Below are positions 53,896-61,842 of a DNA stretch of 64,000 nt, one piece after another. The translations under genes and the position numbers were made by a program. The stretch covers positions 1-64,000 of the forward strand of contig DATIIH010000002.1 in assembly GCA_035479875.1 (NCBI GenBank). The letters are read 5' to 3'. The DNA is from PMNU01 sp035479875. Its GTDB lineage: Bacteria > Patescibacteriota > Saccharimonadia > Saccharimonadales > UBA4665. Positions within the stretch are counted from its first letter, which is position 1, and the number at the start of each line of letters is the position of its first letter. The notes beneath the pieces were generated by a model. That model ran no database searches. It had not been told where the DNA came from and worked only from the letters and a program-made list of their open reading frames with translations.

Positions 53896-55487
53896 TTTTT
53901 GTCCTCCGATTTCTTTTCTTCTGCTTTTTTGTCGTCCTTTTTAGCATCCTTGTCGTCTTTGTCATCTTTTTTGGCGTCTTTGGGGTCGGCGGCCGGAGTA
54001 GCTGCAGCTCCTGCAGCGGGCGTAGCGCCGCCAGCGGCTGGCGTACCACCCGCCGAACCATGAGCGCCAGCTAGTAAGCTACCCTTCTTGAGTTCGTCAC
54101 GCAAGGTATCGAAGTTGCTATCATCGTCTTTAAGCTGAGGGGCAAGTTTACGCACACCCTCTTTGAGCTGGTGAATATCGATCTGCTCTTCTAGCGTAAA
54201 GTTGAGGACGATGTCGAGCATCAGAGTTTGCTCTTTAAAGTTGTATGTTTCGCCAGGAATTTGGTTGAGCAACTTATATATCATCCCGCCGCGCACCAGG
54301 TCGAGCTGGGCAACCGCCGAGAGTTCCGAACCAAAGCGGGCAAATTCTTGCGCCGTGTGGTGGGCGGTAATTGCTTTAAATAGCGCGCCGGCTTGGTTTT
54401 GTTGGCGCTTGGTTTGGCCGCGGCCACCCACGCGGGAGACGCTCAGTCCGGCGTTAACGGCGGGGCGCATGGTGTCACGAAAAATCTTCATATCAAGAAT
54501 CCACTGACCATCGGTGATCGACATAACGTTGGTAGGCAAGTAGGCGGCGATGTCGCCGCTGGCGGCGAAAATCATCGGGATGCTGGTGAGCGTCTTGTGG
54601 TTACGATTAAGCTTGCCAGCGCGCTCGAGCAGGCTGGAGTGCACATAAAACATGTCGCCCGGATAGCTGTCCCGGCCCGGGCTAGAGCCGGTCAACAGCG
54701 CCATTTCGCGGTAGGCGTGAGCGTGAGCGGTTAAGTCATCGTAGATGATGAGCGCGTCTTGGTTCTTGTGCTGCCAAATGTATTCGGCGAGGGCGCAACC
54801 AACGTATGGTGCCAAATAGCTGTGTACCAACGAATCAGACATCGTGGACACGACCACAATGGTCTTTTTAAGAGCGTCGTTAGCCTCCAGACGCGACAAC
54901 AGCATTTCGATGTCGGTGCGGCGCTTGGCAATCATCACGTAGATGGTGGTGATGTCGGTATTCTTTTGATTAATGGCCATCTGTGTGGCCAAGGTGCTTT
55001 TGCCCGACTTGCCGTCGCCGAGGATGGCAATACGCTGGCCACGCATTAAAGCGAATAGGGTGTCCAAAACAGTGATGCCGGTTTCGAGCGGCTTATCGAG
55101 CAATTCGCGTTCGTAAAGCATCGGCGCTGCTGAGAATACCGGTAACACGCCGTCGGCCGCTACCGGGCCTTTGCCGTCGAGCGGTTCGCCAGTTACTGAG
55201 ATAACGCGGCCGATGAAGTCCATGCCTACTTTGGTAACGAGCTCTTCGTGCTGGATGACGCAGGTGCTGCCTACGCGCACGGTTTTGGTGCCGAGGTGCA
55301 GAATAACCATGTAATCATCAAAGATACGATGGATGTAGCCTTTGCTGCCATCTTCGAACATCACCAGGGCGTGGAGGTTACTGGGCTGCATGCCTTTTAC
55401 TCTGACCATAAAACGATCGACGGCGATGACTTCGCCGACGGGTTTGCCGGCGGCTACGAGCTGGTCGAAGTGGCGGTTGTCGCTCAT
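53892..55487 (-). CDS. atpA: F1 ATP synthase alpha subunit with charged C-terminal tail
   Basis: 531 residues. N-terminal barrel, nucleotide domain with ILGDGKSGKSTLA, LIIYDDLTAHAHAYREMALL and GRDSYPGDMFY, and the C-terminal helical domain all match AtpA. The last ~60 residues are unusual: an Ala/Gly/Pro stretch followed by alternating Lys/Asp/Glu (DAKKDDKDDKDAKKDD). This tail does not belong to the AtpA fold and would project from the F1 head. Confidence 0.95.
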   Translation of the reverse strand: MSDNRHFDQLVAAGKPVGEVIAVDRFMVRVKGMQPSNLHALVMFEDGSKGYIHRIFDDYMVILHLGTKTVRVGSTCVIQHEELVTKVGMDFIGRVISVTGEPLDGKGPVAADGVLPVFSAAPMLYERELLDKPLETGITVLDTLFALMRGQRIAILGDGKSGKSTLATQMAINQKNTDITTIYVMIAKRRTDIEMLLSRLEANDALKKTIVVVSTMSDSLVHSYLAPYVGCALAEYIWQHKNQDALIIYDDLTAHAHAYREMALLTGSSPGRDSYPGDMFYVHSSLLERAGKLNRNHKTLTSIPMIFAASGDIAAYLPTNVMSITDGQWILDMKIFRDTMRPAVNAGLSVSRVGGRGQTKRQQNQAGALFKAITAHHTAQEFARFGSELSAVAQLDLVRGGMIYKLLNQIPGETYNFKEQTLMLDIVLNFTLEEQIDIHQLKEGVRKLAPQLKDDDSNFDTLRDELKKGSLLAGAHGSAGGTPAAGGATPAAGAAATPAADPKDAKKDDKDDKDAKKDDKKAEEKKSEDKK

Positions 55488-56227
55488 GCGGGGACTCCTG
55501 CGGGTTCGACTGCGACAACTTCTGAGGCGCCTGCGGCAACAACTGGTTCTGCGGGGCGCTCTACAGGGCTCGCATCGCTCGCGCCTGTGGCGCTAGCAAA
55601 CCCCGTAGAACCAGTTGTTGCCTGCGGCGGTGCCGGAGTGGGGGTAGTAGCAGCTGGTGGCGTGGGGGTCACACCTCCGTCCGCGTTATCGGTAGGCACG
55701 GGTGGAACTTCTGATGGGTTGGGGGTGAGGGCCAGGGCGAAGGATTCGAGTAGTAGTTTTTCGGAGTTAGTGAAACGGTTACGGAGGCTCATGTCGAACA
55801 TTTTGTTGTTGGTGCGAGCAACACAGCCGGCGGCGAGTGTGGGCTGGAGGCCGACTTCTACTAACAAATATGGATGGATGTTAGCGCGCAGCCAAGCGAC
55901 GAGTTTAGCGGTGAAGGCCGAAGACGGGTCGGTGGCGAAGCTCATGTGAATGTTGGGGGCTTCGTCTTCTAACTCGTCTAAAAATGCTTGGGTGGCTTTG
56001 AGATGTTCGGACAAAAGCAAGTTAACATTGTTGACGCTGGCCAATGCTTCGCACATACGGCTCAGGCGCGGCAAGGTAGGCTGTGTGCCCGGCTCACGGA
56101 TTGCGGCCTGGCGCATAAATTCATCGAGGGCTTCGAGCTCACGCTTTAGGCGTCGGACTTCAACCACTCCGAACACCAGGAGCGGAAGCTTGAACTGCGT
56201 GACAGTTTGCTGCGCACTAGGTTCCAC
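55484..56227 (-). CDS. atpH: ATP synthase delta subunit with Pro/Ala-rich tail
   Basis: 247 residues. Residues 20-165 look like a divergent OSCP/delta subunit, clearest in the end PYLLVEVGLQPTLAAGCVARTNNKMFDMSLRNRF (family: vEvDpsLiGGfvlrigdkvyDgSlrnqL). The last ~75 residues are a Pro/Ala/Thr/Val low-complexity tail (TPTPPAATTPTPAPPQATTG). Delta joins b to alpha at the top of F1. Overlaps atpF by 11 nt. Confidence 0.85.
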   Translation of the reverse strand: MEPSAQQTVTQFKLPLLVFGVVEVRRLKRELEALDEFMRQAAIREPGTQPTLPRLSRMCEALASVNNVNLLLSEHLKATQAFLDELEDEAPNIHMSFATDPSSAFTAKLVAWLRANIHPYLLVEVGLQPTLAAGCVARTNNKMFDMSLRNRFTNSEKLLLESFALALTPNPSEVPPVPTDNADGGVTPTPPAATTPTPAPPQATTGSTGFASATGASDASPVERPAEPVVAAGASEVVAVEPAGVPA

Positions 56228-56834
56228 TACGGATATCCTCGATTATGGCCGCTTTGTTGGTTTCGAGTTCGTTCAGGATGTACTCAAGCTGGTCGTTCAA
56301 ATCGATCTGGTTGCCGATAGCTGAAAGCACGTAGTGGTTAACGATCTGGGCCATACGCTGGTCAAATTGCTTAACGCGGCGCTCTTTTTCTTCGCCAACT
56401 TCTTTTTCGAGCTGGGCAACGAGACTCGACCGCTGTTCGTCGACGGCAGTTTTAGTTTTTTGGATAGACTCAATCGCAAGTTGCTTGGCGTCGGTGATGG
56501 CGCTTTGGTAGTTGGCAAAGGCGTCTTTGAGGTCTTTACTGATCTCACCCTTCATGTACTCATTGAGCTGCGAAGTGGTGAGACGCAAGTCTTGCTGCAA
56601 AAACATAGCGTTCTCGCCCAAAATCTTCTCAAAGTGTAACCGGCCGCGGTTGCGCAGCTCTTCACGGAACTCTTCGTTAAAGATGTGGTCGACGTCTTCT
56701 TCGGCAGCTTCTTGCAAGGATTCAACGAGCGTTTTACTGTTCTTCTTGCCAGCCACTTGCACAGCCAACCAGATAAAACCGGAACCAAGCGCGGCAATCG
56801 TTGTCAGGATAAGTGCAAGCCACCAAATTGTCAT
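56217..56834 (-). CDS. atpF: ATP synthase b subunit-like
   Basis: 205 residues: one N-terminal membrane helix (LALILTTIAALGSGFIWLAVQVA) and a long charged coiled coil (about 45-170) with SLVAQLEKEVGEEKERRVKQFDQRMAQIV, ending in a domain likely to contact delta. Sequence similarity to classical b is low, but topology and its place directly before delta-alpha make the assignment likely. Confidence 0.82.
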   Translation of the reverse strand: MTIWWLALILTTIAALGSGFIWLAVQVAGKKNSKTLVESLQEAAEEDVDHIFNEEFREELRNRGRLHFEKILGENAMFLQQDLRLTTSQLNEYMKGEISKDLKDAFANYQSAITDAKQLAIESIQKTKTAVDEQRSSLVAQLEKEVGEEKERRVKQFDQRMAQIVNHYVLSAIGNQIDLNDQLEYILNELETNKAAIIEDIRSGT

Positions 56835-56869
56835 GTGCGTTTTACCGCTCCCCCTGCGTTAAGCATAAG

Positions 56870-57700
56870 CTATATCTTCAGTAGTAAATATACCGCAATT
56901 AAGCCGCTTATGACAACCACTAAAGATGTAAGGATGACGCTGACAAGGCTACGCATGATGGCGCTCTTGGCCAAAGGATTGCGGCCAACAGCGGTCATAC
57001 CGTTACGGATGCCGGAGTACATCACCCAGCCGGCAATAAAGAATGTGGACAAAATGACGATCAGCGACAAGTACAAACGGAGTGCAGTAAGTGGTTTGTT
57101 GGTGACGCTGCGGGCAATATTCACTAAAAATTGGGGCACACCAGCTACTTTATCGCCCGAATAGGTGGGGTTGTGGGCCACGCTGATATCTACCAAGATA
57201 CGTTTAAGGCCCACGTTGCGTTTATCACCTTTGACGCTGGTAAGCGTTGTATGGCTATCGGCGTCGTTAAGGCCGGCAAAGCCTTCTAGTGCCTTGCCGA
57301 GCACGTATTGGTCGCTGTGGGTGGCTTCCATGCCCACGCCGTCGAGGGCCGATATCGTTATAAAATCGCCCGCTTTTACAGGGCCGTTTTGATTGCTTAC
57401 GAGCACGTTGTACTGGCCAAAAGTAGCCACGAAGACTTGCTGAACGTCGGGGCTCGACAGCGATACCGGTGCATCGGTGGAGGCTACTGTAACACCGAGC
57501 ATGTCTTTAGCGTTGGCGAATTTAACGGGTTGAACTTTTTTGGCGTCTTTGGGGTCTAAGCGAACAATCAGGCCGTTTTCGAGTGCGGCATCAGACTGGT
57601 AACCCTCGGTGACGTTCTGGGCGCGTACCGGCCCGACTGCGCCAAATAATAGCGCGCCCAGTACGATCAGCGGCAACAGCCATAATCGCTTATGCTTCAT
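56870..57700 (-). CDS. Exported membrane protein at the head of the ATP synthase operon
   Basis: 276 residues: signal peptide (LLPLIVLGALLFGAVGPVRAQ), a beta-rich outside domain (30-195) and a C-terminal two-helix hairpin (about 208-276). The hairpin loop reads GMTAVGRNPLAKSAIMRS, reminiscent of the polar R-N/Q-P loop of the F-type c subunit, but the second helix (LVSVILTSLVVVISGLIAVYLLL) has no Asp/Glu to carry the proton. Subunits a and c are otherwise missing from this operon. It may be a stator or assembly factor; a c-like origin is speculative. Confidence 0.7.
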   Translation of the reverse strand: MKHKRLWLLPLIVLGALLFGAVGPVRAQNVTEGYQSDAALENGLIVRLDPKDAKKVQPVKFANAKDMLGVTVASTDAPVSLSSPDVQQVFVATFGQYNVLVSNQNGPVKAGDFITISALDGVGMEATHSDQYVLGKALEGFAGLNDADSHTTLTSVKGDKRNVGLKRILVDISVAHNPTYSGDKVAGVPQFLVNIARSVTNKPLTALRLYLSLIVILSTFFIAGWVMYSGIRNGMTAVGRNPLAKSAIMRSLVSVILTSLVVVISGLIAVYLLLKI

Positions 57701-57709
57701 CTTGCTACG

Positions 57710-57717
57710 ATTATAGC
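57710..57717 (-). promoter_or_regulatory. Promoter of the ATP synthase operon
   Basis: TGC-TATAAT, 9 nt, ATG; a leader of only 2-3 nt is expected. It lies just past the cysteine desulfurase stop. Confidence 0.6.
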
Positions 57718-57719
57718 AG

Positions 57720-58862
57720 TTAGAGGCAGCGCTTTACATGTGCAACTGTGGCTCGGATCTCGTCTTCGGTAGTGTGAACGCCCATGGTGAAGCGCAATGA
57801 GCTTTGGGCATCGGTATCGGAAATACCCATAGCCCTTAGTACGTGCGACGGTTCTTCGTCGCTGGCGCTGCAAGCGCTCCCGGCCGCGCATTGCACGCCA
57901 AGTTCGTCTAGCGCAAAGATCAGCCGCTCGTTATCTTGACCGGGGATAGTGATGTGCACGTTGTTGGGTAACCGCGTTTTGAGTGAACCATTGATGATGA
58001 CACCCGGAATGTGCTCTTCGAGCAACTGAATAAACAGATGCTGGAGCTGAGCGAGCCGCGCCGCTTCTTGGTGGCGGCGATTTTGCACGATATCGAGCGC
58101 ATGGCTCAAACCAATAATGCCGGCAACGTTTTCGGTGCCGCTGCGCAGATTGCGCTCTTGGCCACCGCCGGCTATCTGGGCTTCTAGCTGTACATGACTG
58201 GCTACAAACAGCGCGCCAGTTTGCTTGGGGCCGTAAATCTTTCCGGCATTGAGCGTGAGCATATCGACGCCGAGGCGGGCTGCATGCAAATCAAGATATG
58301 CGGCGGCTTGAGCGGCGTCGGTATGGAAATACAACGGATTGTTGTTGCCACTGGCACGGCGCTGTTTGCGAATGATGGCTAGTTTTTCGGCAATGGCACG
58401 GATTGGTTGGATGGTACCGACTTCATTGTTGGCATACATCACGCTTACCAGCACAGTATTTTCGTCGATGAGCTTCACAAGCGCTTCGACGTCGACAATG
58501 CCGGCCGGAGTGACGGGCGCGATGCGGCGTGCTAGCTCAGCATGCGCCTGCCCGGCGGTAGTCAAAATCGATTCGTGTTCCAAAGCACTCACCACCACAT
58601 TGCCCCACGGGTAGCGGTTGAGCACGCCGCGGATGGCTAGGTTGTTGGCTTCAGTGCCACCGGCGGTAAACACTACCTCTGTTGGACGAGCGCCAAGCCA
58701 GTGCGCCACACGAGCACGGGCGGCCTCAATGTCTTTGTGCACACTTTGCGCTGCAGCATAGGTAGCTGACGGGTTATAGAACTTATCAGTAAAATACGGT
58801 TGCATGGCTTTGAGTACCGCTGGGTCGAGCGGCGTTGCGGCTGCGTAATCGAGATAGATCAT
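57720..58862 (-). CDS. iscS: Cysteine desulfurase (IscS/NifS)
   Basis: 380 residues starting MIYLDYAAATPLDP. Features: TEANNLAIRG, the AALEHES-type His motif (VVSALEHESIL), YFHTDAAQAAAYL, the PLP lysine in LNAGKIYGPKQTGALFV, and the active Cys loop in CAAGSACSA. The residue before the PLP lysine is Gly, where most homologues have His. It provides persulfide sulfur, probably to MnmA and Fe-S assembly. An ATG 9 nt upstream is also in frame but sits against the TATAAA box. Confidence 0.95.
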   Translation of the reverse strand: MIYLDYAAATPLDPAVLKAMQPYFTDKFYNPSATYAAAQSVHKDIEAARARVAHWLGARPTEVVFTAGGTEANNLAIRGVLNRYPWGNVVVSALEHESILTTAGQAHAELARRIAPVTPAGIVDVEALVKLIDENTVLVSVMYANNEVGTIQPIRAIAEKLAIIRKQRRASGNNNPLYFHTDAAQAAAYLDLHAARLGVDMLTLNAGKIYGPKQTGALFVASHVQLEAQIAGGGQERNLRSGTENVAGIIGLSHALDIVQNRRHQEAARLAQLQHLFIQLLEEHIPGVIINGSLKTRLPNNVHITIPGQDNERLIFALDELGVQCAAGSACSASDEEPSHVLRAMGISDTDAQSSLRFTMGVHTTEDEIRATVAHVKRCL

Positions 58863-58884
58863 AGAATTCATATTTTATAAAAAT

Positions 58885-58902
58885 GGCGCCAGCTGTGGCG
58901 CC
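58885..58902 (-). terminator. Terminator-like hairpin before iscS
   Basis: GGCGCCA / TGGCGCC forms a 7-bp GC stem with a 4-nt loop, followed on the minus strand by ATTTTTAT. It would end the tatD-side transcript before the iscS promoter (TATAAA). Confidence 0.7.
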
Positions 58903-58928
58903 TAGTAGTCGTTCAGTTAGCGAATCGC

Positions 58929-59294
58929 CTAGGCGGCGTGATACAGCTCAGCCTGTACTCGTTTATTATACAGCTGCACAGCTTTTAGGAAGTGGCGCGC
59001 TTCGTCGCCGATGAGCGGCGTGTACGGTTGGCCATCTTGGGCCTTAAATACGCCGTTTTCGCGCACGTCGTAGCGAGTAGTTACCGCATGGCGCGTGCCA
59101 TTTGGGTCAACCCACTCCTCGTGCCATATCCAGGTATATTCGTCCAGGCAAAAGAATTCGCGCCGACCGCCGGGCTGGATCGGGCCGAACAATGTGCCAC
59201 CGATTTTAGCCTCGCGGCGAATAAGGGTGCGGTACTGCCGGGCCCGACGTTCGCTGGCGCTCTCAAAGACTGAGGTGACCAGACGACTAAGCAT
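58929..59294 (-). CDS. Hypothetical protein, 121 residues
   Basis: Soluble, with a compact aromatic core (REFFCLDEYTWIWHEEWVDPNGTRH) suggestive of a small beta domain and basic ends. One nucleotide separates its ATG from the stop of the 53-residue gene upstream, so the two are translated together at the end of the metG-tatD group. Not recognised. Confidence 0.72.
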   Translation of the reverse strand: MLSRLVTSVFESASERRARQYRTLIRREAKIGGTLFGPIQPGGRREFFCLDEYTWIWHEEWVDPNGTRHAVTTRYDVRENGVFKAQDGQPYTPLIGDEARHFLKAVQLYNKRVQAELYHAA

Positions 59295-59295
59295 A

Positions 59296-59457
59296 CTAGT
59301 CCGTTATGCCTTCCTGCCGCTTCATTGCAGCTTCAGCCTCGGCTCCCGGGATATCGATTACCGCAGCTACCAAATTGGCCGCCGCCACCACTAAGTCCCT
59401 ACGGACATCTGGTGGGGACGCGAATTCAACTCGTAATTCTTGCTTGTTATTGAGCAT
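59296..59457 (-). CDS. Small hypothetical protein, 53 residues
   Basis: Starts MLNNKQELRVEF with GAGAGA upstream, 10 nt after the tatD stop. Consists of one predicted strand and two helices (RRDLVVAAANLVAAVIDIPGAEAEAAMKR). Tight coupling with the next gene supports that it is real. Function unknown. Confidence 0.65.
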   Translation of the reverse strand: MLNNKQELRVEFASPPDVRRDLVVAAANLVAAVIDIPGAEAEAAMKRQEGITD

Positions 59458-59467
59458 AATATCTCTC

Positions 59468-60367
59468 TTAAAGGCCAAAAAGAGTGCGTGCGTTTTTAGT
59501 TGTTGCTTCGGCAAGTCGCTCAAGCGTCTCGCCTCGCAATTCGGCCAAAAATTCGGCCGTCACCCGCACATGCTTAGGCTCACAAATGTTAGCACGCAAC
59601 GGTTGCGGTGTCAAGAAAGGCGCATCTGTTTCAAGGAGTAAACGGTTAAGCGGAACCGCTTTAGCGGCTTCTATTTGCTTAACATGTTTAGTAAATGTCG
59701 CGATACCGTTTAAGGCTATGTACAGCCCGCGACTTAACGCTTCGTCTAGTTCCTTTTGAGTGGCCGTAAAACTATGGACCACGCCGTGGATGCCCTGGTA
59801 CTCGTCAAAGATCGGCCAAAAGTCTTCGAATGCTTCGCGGATGTGGAAGGTCATGGGCAAATTATGCTTCTGGGCTAGCTCCAACTGGAAGCGCAAAACT
59901 TTTATCTGAGCCTCTTTGGGCGAATGATTATAGAAGTAGTCTAGGCCGCATTCGCCGATGGCCACGATTTTGTGTGTTAGTGGGGTCCTGTCGGGCAAGA
60001 CTTCCCCCGTCGTGCTCACTGCGTTGCGCGCGTCGGGGGACCCCCCATGCCCGCCACCCCGGTCCGGGGCGAGTAACGCAGCAAATTCGTTGAGTAGTTT
60101 GGGGTTGGCGGCGTAGTCTTTGGCTTCGTGGGGGTGGATGCCGATGGTTGCCCAGATGTTTTCATGCTTGGCAGCGAGTTCGATAGCGAGTTTGCTATCT
60201 TCTAAGGTGCAGCCGACACAGAGCATACGCGTGACACCGTCAGCTGCGGCCTCTTTTATTAGCACGTCAGGGTCGGTGATGCCGGCTTTGTGCCACTTTT
60301 CGGCCACGCCGCCGGTAGTGCCGGCGATCTCGTGGATGTGGCAGTGAGTGTCCGTGAGCTCGAGCAT
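59468..60367 (-). CDS. tatD: TatD family metal-dependent hydrolase/DNase
   Basis: About 299 residues of TIM-barrel amidohydrolase: LTDTHCHIHE, TIGIHPHEA, AIGECGLDYFYN, MTFHIREAFEDF, GVVHSFTA and LLLETDAPFLTP carry the metal ligands in family order. About 31 residues (roughly 99-129, GGGHGGSPDARNAVSTTGEV) are inserted in frame just before AIGECGLDY; the DNA there is a nested palindrome. The ATG at 60367 is chosen over a GTG at 60373. Directly follows metG, a frequent pairing. Confidence 0.93.
   Translation of the reverse strand: MLELTDTHCHIHEIAGTTGGVAEKWHKAGITDPDVLIKEAAADGVTRMLCVGCTLEDSKLAIELAAKHENIWATIGIHPHEAKDYAANPKLLNEFAALLAPDRGGGHGGSPDARNAVSTTGEVLPDRTPLTHKIVAIGECGLDYFYNHSPKEAQIKVLRFQLELAQKHNLPMTFHIREAFEDFWPIFDEYQGIHGVVHSFTATQKELDEALSRGLYIALNGIATFTKHVKQIEAAKAVPLNRLLLETDAPFLTPQPLRANICEPKHVRVTAEFLAELRGETLERLAEATTKNARTLFGL
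59980..60072. repeat. Palindromic in-frame insertion within tatD
   Basis: About 93 nt (31 codons) absent from ordinary tatD genes. It can fold as nested stems: TCGGGCA (59991-59997) with TGCCCG (60048-60053), and CCCCCG (60004-60009) with CGGGGG (60033-60038), followed by ACCCCGGTCCGGGG. It is GC-rich compared with its surroundings and keeps the frame open, like Rickettsia palindromic elements. Confidence 0.5.
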
Positions 60368-60373
60368 ATGCAC

Positions 60374-61831
60374 CTACTTTGCGGGAGTGGACTTAGCAAC
60401 TTCGTCTTTGGGGAACAGCGTGCCCTCGATAGGTTTAACCGTGCCTGCTTCGAACACAGCTGCAATCTTGGCTGCGGTGTCGGGCAAAAACGGCGTCAAC
60501 AAATGGGCAATCTGCAATAGGTCGGATACTTGGGTAGCTAAAACTTCTTGCAGGTGCTCTTTTTCGTTTTCTTTTTTGGCCAATTCCCATGGCTTTTCTT
60601 CGTCGATGTATTGATTAAGTCCCCGAACTTTGTCCCAAATACTGTCCAACGCGCGGTCAAAACGGCATTCGGCCAGAGCTTGTTCTACCGCGCCGGTGTC
60701 GTGCTCGGCACCAGACAACTGGCCAATTTGACCGCCCAAATACCTTTGAATCATCGCGGCGGTGCGCTGCACGGCATTGCCGAGCTCGTTGGCGAGCTCG
60801 TTGTTGTAGGCAGCCTCGAATGTCGGCCAGCTAAAGTCGCCGTCTTCGTAAGACGATACATGACGTAAGAAGTAATAACGGAACGCGTCGGCACCATATT
60901 TGTCCACGACCTCTTTAGCCGTTACCACGTTGCCAATGGTCTTGCTCATTTTCTGCCCGTTTACGGTCAAATGGCCATGCACAAACAGACGCTTCAGAAC
61001 CGGTAGCCCAGCACTCATAAGCATTGCCGGATAAATTGCAGCATGGAAACGCAGGTTGTCCTTACCCACAATTTGCAAGTCGGTTGGCCAGAACTTTTTA
61101 AAATCTGCGCCGTCCGGATAATCCAAGACGGTAATATAGTTCATCAGCGCCTCAAGCCACACATACATTACCTGGGTGTTGTCACCTGGCACAGGAATGC
61201 CCCACGGCAGTTTCTTTTTGGGTCGCGAAACGCTAATGTCGGTTAAACCGGTTTTTATAACGTTTAGGATTTCAGTTTTGCGAAACTCGGGCAAGACTTC
61301 GAAGTCGCCAGACTCAATGAGCTGCAGCAGCCTTTGGTTGTAACTGCTCAGCTTAAAGAAATAGTTCTCTTCCTCCAGGCGTTCATATGGTTTGTTGTGC
61401 AGGGGGCAAACGCCGTTATTTTCTTTGACCTCGGTCTCGGTTTTGAACTCTTCGCAACCCACACAGTACCAGCCAACGTATTTTGATTTGTAAATATCGT
61501 CACCCATCTGCTTCCACAACTTTTGCGCAGCGGCAATATGTTGCTTGCTGTTGGTGCGGGCAAAGTGAGTGTACTCGGAATTAATGAGCTTGTGCCCTGC
61601 CACAATCAGCGGTACGACAGTTTCAATGAACTGCTCGGGCGGTATGCCTGCTTCCTGTGCTTTTTCGTAGATCTTCGAGCCATGTTCGTCCGACCCGGCG
61701 CTATACGCAACCTCAAAGCCCTGCTGTTTTTTGTAGCGAGCTATGGTGTCGGCATAGAGCCAGTCTATGACATTGCCAATGTGCGGATTGCCGCTGGCGT
61801 AGGGTATAGAAGTGGTAACATAGTATTTCAT
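60374..61831 (-). CDS. metG: Methionyl-tRNA synthetase
   Basis: 485 residues, class I. HIGN at 17-20 (HIGH), KMSKT at 294-298 (KMSKS), zinc knuckle WYCVGCEEF (123-126) with a second part GVCPLH, and the anticodon-binding helical domain with NELANELGNAVQRT. It lacks the C-terminal EMAP/tRNA-binding domain. The upstream gene ends 11 nt before the ATG, with no Shine-Dalgarno; a TAGACT over that stop could act as a weak internal leaderless promoter. It is probably controlled mainly by the Met-codon leader further upstream. Confidence 0.96.
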   Translation of the reverse strand: MKYYVTTSIPYASGNPHIGNVIDWLYADTIARYKKQQGFEVAYSAGSDEHGSKIYEKAQEAGIPPEQFIETVVPLIVAGHKLINSEYTHFARTNSKQHIAAAQKLWKQMGDDIYKSKYVGWYCVGCEEFKTETEVKENNGVCPLHNKPYERLEEENYFFKLSSYNQRLLQLIESGDFEVLPEFRKTEILNVIKTGLTDISVSRPKKKLPWGIPVPGDNTQVMYVWLEALMNYITVLDYPDGADFKKFWPTDLQIVGKDNLRFHAAIYPAMLMSAGLPVLKRLFVHGHLTVNGQKMSKTIGNVVTAKEVVDKYGADAFRYYFLRHVSSYEDGDFSWPTFEAAYNNELANELGNAVQRTAAMIQRYLGGQIGQLSGAEHDTGAVEQALAECRFDRALDSIWDKVRGLNQYIDEEKPWELAKKENEKEHLQEVLATQVSDLLQIAHLLTPFLPDTAAKIAAVFEAGTVKPIEGTLFPKDEVAKSTPAK

Positions 61832-61842
61832 ACTTAGATAGT

